NCBI GenBank assembly: GCA_964529715.1
Contig: CAZGXI010000026.1
Coordinates: 19,691-83,690, forward strand
Reading direction: 5' to 3'
Source of the DNA: CAZGXI01 sp964529715
GTDB lineage: Bacteria; Chloroflexota; Anaerolineae; Aggregatilineales; Ch27
DNA length: 64,000 nucleotides
Shown: piece after piece, positions 58,930 to 64,000 of the stretch
Position numbering within the stretch: position 1 is the first letter of the stretch
Layout of the letters: each line of letters begins with the position of its first letter
Notes under the pieces: model-generated
The model's database searches: none
Seen by the model: only the letters and a program-made list of their open reading frames with translations
What the model was told of the DNA's origin: nothing
Translations under genes and position numbers: made by a program

Positions 58930-61815
58930 GTGAGCGATGCAGAGGGCACGTTGATCAATGATACAGGCATCCGCCGGGCGCGCGTGTTGGTGCGCGGGGC
59001 GGTGCAGGGAGTGGGCTTTCGCCCTTTTATCTATCGATTGGCGACCGACCTTGATCTTGCCGGGTGGGTGAACAATTCTGCCCAGGGCGTGGTGATCGAG
59101 GTCGAGGGCGATCCCGCGCGCCTGGAGTCTTTTCTGCGCCGCGTCCAGCAGGATAAGCCCTCCCGCGCCCTGATCCAGAGCATTGAGACAGCTTACCTCG
59201 ACCCCACCGGCTACACGTTCTTCGAGATTCGCCGCAGCGACGCGGGCGGCAGCAAGACGGCGCTGATCCTGCCGGACCTGGGCATCTGCCCGGACTGTCT
59301 GCGCGAGCTGTTCGATCCCGCCGACCGCCGCTACCGCTACCCGTTCATCAACTGCACCAACTGTGGCCCGCGCTTTTCGATCATCGAGGCGCTGCCCTAC
59401 GACCGTCCCAACACGACGATGAAGGGCTTCGCGCTGTGTCCTGCCTGCCGCGAAGAATATGAAAACCCGCTGGATCGCCGCTTCCACGCCCAGCCGAACG
59501 CCTGCCCGGTCTGCGGCCCGCACCTGGAACTGTGGAATGGTTCCGGCGCGGTGCTGGCAACGCACAACGACGCCCTGGTTCAGGCGGCGGAAGCGATCCG
59601 GCAGGGACAGATCGTGGCAGTGAAGGGACTGGGCGGCTTCCATTTGATCGTGGACGCACGCAATGAGGCGGCGGTACGCCGGCTGCGGGCGCGCAAAGGC
59701 CGTGAGGAAAAGCCTTTTGCGCTGATGTTTCCTTCCTTAGATAGCGTGCGCGCCGTGTGCGACGTTTCGGAGGCGGAGGCGGCCCTGCTCACCGCGCCAG
59801 AAGCGCCGATTGTTCTGTTGAAGAGGCGCCCTGGACTAAAGAGGCGCCCTGGACTAAAGAGGCGCCCTGGACTAAAGTCCAGGGCTGAGAAGGAGAAGCC
59901 CTCCGGGCTAAGTGGCTTGAAGAGGCGCCCTGGACTAAAGTCCAGGGCTGAGAAGGAGAAGCCCTCCGGGCTGAGTGGCTTGAAGAGGCGCCCTGGACTA
60001 AAGTCCAGGGNNNNNNNNNNNNNNNNNNNNNNNNNNNNNNNNNNNNNNNNNNNNNNNNNNNNNNNNNNNNNNNNNNNNNNNNNNNNNNNNNNNNNNNNNN
60101 NNNNNNNNNNTGAGAAGGAGAAGCCCTCCGGGCTAAGTGGCTTGAAGAGGCGCCCTGGACTAAAGAGGCGCCCTGGACTAAAGTCCAGGGCTGAGAGAGA
60201 GAAGCCCTCCGGGCTGAGTGGCTTGAAGAGGCGCCCTGGACTAAAGTCCAGGGCTGAGAAGGAGAAGCCCTCCGGGCTAAGTGGCTTGGAGTCCGGAGGA
60301 CTTGATTCTCTTAGCCAGGGACTTCAGTCCCTGGCGCCCTCCCTCGCCCCTGGCAACCCGAACCTCGGCGTGATGCTGCCTTACACGCCGCTGCACCACC
60401 TGCTGATGGCCGAACTGGGCTTTCCGGTGGTCGCCACCAGCGGCAACCGCTCCGACGAGCCGATCTGCACCGAAGAGCATGAGGTGTTGGAACGGCTAGC
60501 CGGGGTCGCCGACCTGTTTCTGGTGCACGACCGCCCTATCGCCCGCCACGTAGACGACTCGGTGGCGCGGATGCTGTTGGGAGAGGTGCAGCTCATCCGC
60601 CGCGCGCGCGGCTATGCGCCCCTGCCGGTGGAAATTACGGTTTCCCCCTCGCCGTTTACGGTGAGGGAAGCAGGGGGTGAGGTTAGTGACAGGGAAGAGA
60701 TGAGGGGAACGGTTCTTGCCCTCGGCGCGCACCTCAAGAACGCCGTCGCCGTGTCCAACGGAAAGCACGTCTTCACCAGCCAGCACATCGGCGACCTGGA
60801 CACGCCCCAGGCCGACGACGCCTTCCACCGCGTGAGCGCCGACCTGCAACGGCTCTACGACCTGCATCCTGTCGTCGTCGCCTGCGACCTGCACCCGGAC
60901 TACCATTCCACCCAGGCCGCCGAGTCGATGGGCCTGCCGGTCGTGCGCGTGCAGCACCACTATGCGCATGTGCTGGCCTGTCTGGCAGAAAACGGGCTAT
61001 CTGGCCCGGCACTGGGCGTCTCATGGGACGGCACGGGCTACGGCGCAGACGGTACGATCTGGGGCGGCGAATTCCTGCGCGTGGACGGGGGCGGCTTTAC
61101 CCGCGCCGCGCATCTGCGCACCTTCCGGCTGCCGGGCGGCGATCAGGCCGTCAAGGAGCCGCGCCGGGCGGCATTGGGTGTGCTGTACGAAATCTTCGGG
61201 GAAGCGGGGTTCACCCCCTCCCTTCTGTCGGGGGAGGTGCCAGAGGTGGGGGAAAACGAACTCCCCATCCTCCTTGCCATGCTATCGAAAGGCCTCAACG
61301 CGCCGATCACATCCAGCGCCGGGCGGCTGTTCGACGCGGCGGCGGCGTTGATCGGGTTGCGGCAGCGCGTCGCCTTCGAGGGACAGGCCGCGATGGAACT
61401 CGAATTCGCCCTTGACGGCGTAGATACCGACGCGGCCTACGAATTTGCCTTTCTCCCCCTCGCCATGAGGGAGAGGGGGGTGGGGGGTGAGGGCAACGCG
61501 CCCCTGATCCTCGATTGGGAGCCGGCCATTCGCGTCGTTCTCGACGACGTGCGCCGGGGTGTTCCGGTGGGCAAAATCGCGGCGGCGTTCCACAATACGC
61601 TGGTGGAGATGATCGTCGCAGTGGCGCGGCGTGTGGGTGAACCGGTCGTGGCGCTGACAGGCGGCTGCTTCCAGAACCGCTACCTGACCGAACGCACGGT
61701 TCGCCGCCTGCAAGCGGAGGGCTTCCGCCCGATCTGGCATCGGCGCGTCCCGCCGAACGATGGCGGCATCGCCCTGGGGCAAGCTGTCGCAGCGTTGCAA
61801 ACACGAGGGGAATAA
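58930..61815 (+). CDS. hypF: Carbamoyltransferase HypF, with an in-frame repeat array and an assembly gap
   Basis: About 961 aa as assembled; usual HypF is about 750. A GTG at 58930 is the only early start, without a ribosome binding site. Domains: acylphosphatase (VRGAVQGVGFRPF near 22-34), two zinc fingers (CPDC/CTNC; CPAC/CPVC at about 118-196), YrdC-like (GLGGFHLIVDARNEAAVRRLRA), and a Kae1-like C-terminal half with VQHHYAHVLACLAENG. HypF makes the CN ligands of the NiFe site from carbamoyl phosphate with HypE. Between APIVLLKR and SLAPSLAPGNPNLG, normally a short loop, are about 172 codons of repeat, with the N gap inside. Three smaller repeat-like tracts lie at 60646-60712, 61205-61262 and 61457-61496, all in frame. 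Confidence 0.88.
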   Translation: MSDAEGTLINDTGIRRARVLVRGAVQGVGFRPFIYRLATDLDLAGWVNNSAQGVVIEVEGDPARLESFLRRVQQDKPSRALIQSIETAYLDPTGYTFFEIRRSDAGGSKTALILPDLGICPDCLRELFDPADRRYRYPFINCTNCGPRFSIIEALPYDRPNTTMKGFALCPACREEYENPLDRRFHAQPNACPVCGPHLELWNGSGAVLATHNDALVQAAEAIRQGQIVAVKGLGGFHLIVDARNEAAVRRLRARKGREEKPFALMFPSLDSVRAVCDVSEAEAALLTAPEAPIVLLKRRPGLKRRPGLKRRPGLKSRAEKEKPSGLSGLKRRPGLKSRAEKEKPSGLSGLKRRPGLKSRXXXXXXXXXXXXXXXXXXXXXXXXXXXXXXXXXXEKEKPSGLSGLKRRPGLKRRPGLKSRAEREKPSGLSGLKRRPGLKSRAEKEKPSGLSGLESGGLDSLSQGLQSLAPSLAPGNPNLGVMLPYTPLHHLLMAELGFPVVATSGNRSDEPICTEEHEVLERLAGVADLFLVHDRPIARHVDDSVARMLLGEVQLIRRARGYAPLPVEITVSPSPFTVREAGGEVSDREEMRGTVLALGAHLKNAVAVSNGKHVFTSQHIGDLDTPQADDAFHRVSADLQRLYDLHPVVVACDLHPDYHSTQAAESMGLPVVRVQHHYAHVLACLAENGLSGPALGVSWDGTGYGADGTIWGGEFLRVDGGGFTRAAHLRTFRLPGGDQAVKEPRRAALGVLYEIFGEAGFTPSLLSGEVPEVGENELPILLAMLSKGLNAPITSSAGRLFDAAAALIGLRQRVAFEGQAAMELEFALDGVDTDAAYEFAFLPLAMRERGVGGEGNAPLILDWEPAIRVVLDDVRRGVPVGKIAAAFHNTLVEMIVAVARRVGEPVVALTGGCFQNRYLTERTVRRLQAEGFRPIWHRRVPPNDGGIALGQAVAALQTRGE
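59821..60337 (+). repeat. Tandem array of 63-bp and 18-bp units inside hypF
   Basis: Units before the gap: 18 bp (59821-59838), 18 bp (59839-59856), 63 bp (59857-59919), 63 bp (59920-59982) and a partial one (59983-60010). After the gap: a partial unit (60111-60144), 18 bp (60145-60162), 63 bp (60163-60225), 63 bp (60226-60288), then an end piece to 60337 with CCAGGGACTTCAGTCCCTGG. A 63-bp unit holds two palindromes: CCCTGGACTAAAGTCCAGGG and AGCCCTCCGGGCT. Units translate as KRRPGL plus KSRAEKEKPSGLSGL. Both lengths are multiples of three. Confidence 0.93.
60011..60110. other. Assembly gap (100 N) inside the hypF repeat array
   Basis: The bases on either side fit one unit with a single missing C (AGGG before, TGAG after). 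So the true gap is probably 1 bp plus any number of 63- and 18-bp units. A 100-N filler keeps the frame because 100 and 1 leave the same remainder when divided by three. Confidence 0.95.
61457..61496. repeat. CCCCTCGCCATGAGGGAGAGG-type tract in hypF
   Basis: This reads LPLAMRERGVGGEG in frame within the C-terminal domain. Related tracts lie at 60646-60712 (SPSPFTVREAGGEVSDREEM) and 61205-61262 (FTPSLLSGEVPEVGENELP). They share CCCTC, GAGGG and GGGGTGAGG pieces. Confidence 0.6.
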
Positions 61816-62409
61816 ATGCGCGTTTTGGTGGACATGGACGGCGTGCTGGCAGACCTGGAAGCGTCGTTCGGCGAAATCTGGCAGGCCAGATACCCAGACA
61901 GGCCGCTGATCGCGCCGGAAGCGCGCACCACGTTTTACCTCACGGACCAGTATCCGCGTGAATATCGCGCCGACATCTGGCGCATCTTGACCGCGCGCGG
62001 GTTCTTCCGCCGCCTGCCGCCCGTGCCCGGCGGAATCGCGGCGCTGCGCGAGATGGAGCAGTTGGGTATCGAAGTATTCATTTGCAGTACACCCCTCACG
62101 GGACACACGAGCTGCATGACCGAGAAGTACGTCTGGGTGCAAGACCACCTGGGCAAAGCCTGGACGGACCGGCTGATCCTGATCCACGACAAAACCCTCG
62201 TGCGGGGTGACATCCTGATCGACGACCGTCCCCGGATCGAGGGCGCGGAAGTGCCCACCTGGGAGCATGTGCTCTACGATCATCCCTATAACCGGGCGGA
62301 AAATGCCGGGCGGCGGCTGACCTGGGCGAACTGGAAGGCTGTCCTGCTGCCCTCACCCTTATCCCCTCTCCCTCAGGAAGAGGGGAACTTCAAGAAGAAC
62401 GGAGTGTGA
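61816..62409 (+). CDS. 5'(3')-deoxyribonucleotidase-like HAD phosphatase
   Basis: 197 aa, beginning directly after the hypF stop (ATG at 61816). It starts MRVLVDMDGVLADLEASFGE, with the nucleophile Asp7 and the DMDGV motif. FICSTPLTG is the second HAD motif (Thr/Ser), and GDILIDDRPRIEGAE the last (Asp-Asp). This is the NT5C family, which dephosphorylates deoxynucleotides. The last 20 residues (LPSPLSPLPQEEGNFKKNGV) are encoded by a CCCTCACCCTTATCCCCTC-type repeat and are probably not functional. It lies inside the hyp operon, without a known role in hydrogenase maturation. Confidence 0.88.
   Translation: MRVLVDMDGVLADLEASFGEIWQARYPDRPLIAPEARTTFYLTDQYPREYRADIWRILTARGFFRRLPPVPGGIAALREMEQLGIEVFICSTPLTGHTSCMTEKYVWVQDHLGKAWTDRLILIHDKTLVRGDILIDDRPRIEGAEVPTWEHVLYDHPYNRAENAGRRLTWANWKAVLLPSPLSPLPQEEGNFKKNGV
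62348..62398. repeat. CCCTCACCCTTATCCCCTCTC repeat in the 5'-nucleotidase tail
   Basis: CCCTCACCCTTATCCCCTC followed by CCTCAGGAAGAGGGG, a palindromic relative of the tracts in hypF and DUF554. It supplies the last codons of the gene. Confidence 0.6.
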
Positions 62410-62412
62410 ACC

Positions 62413-62658
62413 ATGTGCCTCGCCATCCCAGGCAAGATCGAAAGCATCAGCGGCGACGATCCGATGAACCGGATCGGGCGTGTCTCGTTCGGCGGCATCG
62501 TCAAGGAGATCAACCTCGCCTATACGCCGGAAGCGCAGGTCGGCGACTACATCCTGGCGCACGTCGGCTTTGCCATCAGCGTCGTGGACGAGGCTGAGGC
62601 GATGGAGACGATGGATTACCTGCGCCAGATCGAGGAATTGGCCGATTTAAGCGATTAG
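62413..62658 (+). CDS. hypC: Hydrogenase assembly chaperone HypC
   Basis: 81 aa with the strictly conserved N-terminal MCLAIPGKI, whose Cys2 binds the Fe(CN)2CO unit delivered to the large subunit. Beta strands and the final DYLRQIEEL helix match. It works with HypD, whose gene follows 94 bp later. The ATG at 62413 is 3 bp after the nucleotidase stop. Confidence 0.95.
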   Translation: MCLAIPGKIESISGDDPMNRIGRVSFGGIVKEINLAYTPEAQVGDYILAHVGFAISVVDEAEAMETMDYLRQIEELADLSD

Positions 62659-62752
62659 CGATTAGCCGTTAGCGATTAGCTAAAAGCGAAGGCGAACAGC
62701 TAATTGCGAACGGCTAACTGCTGATGGCTGAAGGCTGAAAGCTGACGGCTTC
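62659..62752. repeat. AGCGATTAGC/GGCTGAAGGC-type repeat tract
   Basis: The tract is GCGATTAGCCGTTAGCGATT and similar short iterations, then GATGGCTGAAGGCTGAAAGC. It is the whole gap between hypC and hypD and reaches the hypD start. The same family is at 31154-31318. Confidence 0.7.
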
Positions 62753-63835
62753 ATGAAATACATCGACGAATACCGCGACCCCGACGCCGCCCGCCGTTAC
62801 GCCGACCTGCTGGCGGCGACGGTCACACGGCCCTGGACGATTATGGAAGTGTGCGGCGGGCAGACGCACGCCATCGTGCGCTTCGGCGTGGATGAACTGC
62901 TGCCCCCCGGCGTGACCCTGCTGCACGGCCCCGGCTGCCCGGTCTGTGTGACGCCGCTGGAGCAGATCGACCGGGCGCTGGCGATTGCTTCTCGCCCGGA
63001 TGTGATCTTCTGCTCCTTTGGCGACATGCTGCGCGTGCCCGGCAGCGGGCGCGACCTGCTCTCTGTCAAGGCGGCAGGCGGCGATGTGCGCATCGTTTAC
63101 TCGCCACTGGACGCGCTCAAGCTGGCGAAAGAGAACCCGGCGCGGCAGGTGGTCTTTTTCGCCGTCGGCTTCGAGACGACCGCCCCTGCCAACGCGATGG
63201 CGGTGGTTCAGGCTGCCCAACAGGGCATGGAGAACTTCTCGCTGTTGGTGTCGCATGTGCGCGTGCCGCCCGCCCTGGAAGCGATCCTGAGCGCGCCCGG
63301 CTGTGGCGTGCAGGCATTCCTGGCGGCGGGGCACGTTTGCGCGATCATGGGTTGGACGGAGTACGAGCCGCTGGCGGCAACGTACCGCGTGCCCATCGTC
63401 GTGACCGGCTTCGAGCCGCTGGACATCCTCCAGGGCGTGCTGATGGCTGTTCGGCAGTTGGAAGCGGGCCGCGCCGAGGTGGAGAATCAGTACAGCCGCG
63501 CCGTCAAGCGCGAGGGCAACCTGCCCGCGCAGCAGATCATGCGCCAGGTGTTTCAGGTGGTGCCGCGCAAGTGGCGCGGCATCGGGGAAATCCCTCACAG
63601 CGGCCTGGGCCTGCGCCCCGAATACGCCGCCTACGACGCCGAGCTTCGCTTCGGCCTGCAAGCCGTGACCGCCGAGGAATCACCGGATTGCCTGAGTGGG
63701 CTGGTGCTGCAAGGCAAAGTGCGCCCGCAGGACTGCCCGGCCTTCGGGACGCGCTGCACGCCAGAGCATCCCCTCGGCGCGACAATGGTTTCCTCTGAAG
63801 GCGCGTGCGCCGCCTACTACCGCTACCGTAGGTGA
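62753..63835 (+). CDS. hypD: Hydrogenase formation protein HypD
   Basis: 360 aa, normal length. MEVCGGQTHAIVRFG (Cys), LLHGPGCPVCVTP (Cys-X-X-Cys) and the C-terminal Cys residues around FGTRCTPEHPLGATMVSSEGACAAYYRY are the Fe-S and catalytic sites of the family. HypD with HypC assembles the Fe(CN)2CO group. Its start has no good ribosome binding site, as the repeat tract lies just upstream. The stop codon lies 12 bp before the tnpB stop on the other strand. HypE, the expected next gene, is not in the window. Confidence 0.95.
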   Translation: MKYIDEYRDPDAARRYADLLAATVTRPWTIMEVCGGQTHAIVRFGVDELLPPGVTLLHGPGCPVCVTPLEQIDRALAIASRPDVIFCSFGDMLRVPGSGRDLLSVKAAGGDVRIVYSPLDALKLAKENPARQVVFFAVGFETTAPANAMAVVQAAQQGMENFSLLVSHVRVPPALEAILSAPGCGVQAFLAAGHVCAIMGWTEYEPLAATYRVPIVVTGFEPLDILQGVLMAVRQLEAGRAEVENQYSRAVKREGNLPAQQIMRQVFQVVPRKWRGIGEIPHSGLGLRPEYAAYDAELRFGLQAVTAEESPDCLSGLVLQGKVRPQDCPAFGTRCTPEHPLGATMVSSEGACAAYYRYRR

Positions 63836-63837
63836 CG

Positions 63838-63862
63838 ACTCCGCCGCCTAAAGGCGGCGGCT
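63838..63862. mobile_element. Right-end hairpin of an IS200/IS605-type element next to hypD
   Basis: A 9-bp palindrome with an AA loop covers the tnpB stop. The element boundary should lie between 63836 and 63841, right after the hypD stop. The exact cleavage site is not visible without the left end. Confidence 0.55.
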
Positions 63863-64000
63863 TCCCAGGGCACGCCTGACCCAGTGGCCGACGTTACGCC
63901 CTGGCCGCTCCGTCCGAGCGGGTTTGAGTTCAGGTAAAGCACGACGCAAGATATTCCGGGCGGCGTTGAGGTCCCGGTCAAGGACAAGACCACAGTGAGG
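63848..64000 (-). CDS. tnpB: TnpB C-terminus (IS200/IS605 family), partial
   Basis: The last 50 codons, reading from the window end to a TAG at 63848-63850. PHCGLVLDRDLNAARNILRR shows the second half of the TnpB zinc finger (Cys) and the last RuvC Asp in DRDLNAA. TnpB is an RNA-guided nuclease encoded by the transposon. The stop lies inside the palindrome CCGCCGCCT-AA-AGGCGGCGG (63841-63860), as in transposons whose right end forms a hairpin. The rest of the gene, and any tnpA, lie beyond the window. Confidence 0.85.
   Translation of the reverse strand, partial: PHCGLVLDRDLNAARNILRRALPELKPARTERPGRNVGHWVRRALGSRRL

Noticed and set aside
59821..60337. Possible CRISPR array
   Set aside because: The repeats are adjacent, without unique spacers, are translated in frame inside hypF, and have no cas gene nearby.

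Overview
The window is about 64 kb of GC-rich bacterial DNA and most resembles a Chloroflexota (Anaerolineae-like) genome. The reasons are the secreted proteins with Thr/Pro spacers, an outsized class A penicillin-binding protein, an LCP protein, a non-catalytic/catalytic M16 peptidase pair, SWIM and DUF554 genes typical of that phylum, and very many short palindromic repeats. The taxon is inferred, since no rRNA is present. A run of 100 N at 60011-60110 shows that this is a draft scaffold.

Layout. 1-595 is the N-terminal part of a lipoprotein gene on the minus strand. 0.6-6.3 kb holds a DNA methyltransferase fused to a nuclease-like domain, a SixA-type phosphatase, a membrane protein and an MFS exporter. 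A tRNA-Val(CAC) with a good promoter sits at 6.4 kb, followed by a GAF sensor histidine kinase. 8.6-17.1 kb is a plus-strand block of secreted redox proteins: a Tat-exported DUF362 protein, a multihaem cytochrome, a beta-propeller with a MauG/CCP-like haem domain, and an FG-GAP propeller with a cytochrome c tail. 17-24.5 kb holds two paralogous hypotheticals, an atypical SDR, a GH3 glycosidase, a D-3-phosphoglycerate dehydrogenase-like enzyme, a flavodoxin, a DUF6544 protein and a broken TIR-like gene. 24.8-48.5 kb is mainly peptidase, envelope and carbohydrate functions (M16 pair, UDP-glucose dehydrogenase, SagB-like nitroreductase, FAD oxidoreductase, flippase-like protein, PBP, GH13, LCP, cellulase-like), plus lipM, a ProC-like gene, hisI and hisE, and a cation diffusion facilitator.

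48.7-63.8 kb is a hydrogen-metabolism island. A minus-strand operon encodes a membrane-bound group 4 [NiFe] hydrogenase: J-, K-, L-, N-, A-, B-, C-, D-, H- and I-like subunits and a HycI-type maturation protease. UPF0114 and DinB genes are embedded in it. Divergent from it are hypF, a 5'-nucleotidase, hypC and hypD. The window ends inside the 3' end of an IS200/IS605-type tnpB that begins 12 bp after the hypD stop.

The most striking feature is a set of palindromic repeat families that lie between genes and also inside reading frames. hypF carries an in-frame array of 63-bp and 18-bp units, interrupted by the assembly gap, plus three other repeat-like intrusions. hycI, the DUF554 gene and the 5'-nucleotidase gene carry similar insertions, one signal peptide is encoded by a CCAAGACGCCAAG-type repeat, and one start codon lies in a repeat. 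This looks like a genome in which hairpin repeats have repeatedly become coding sequence. Coordinates are from direct reading, and functions are from recognised motifs without database searches.
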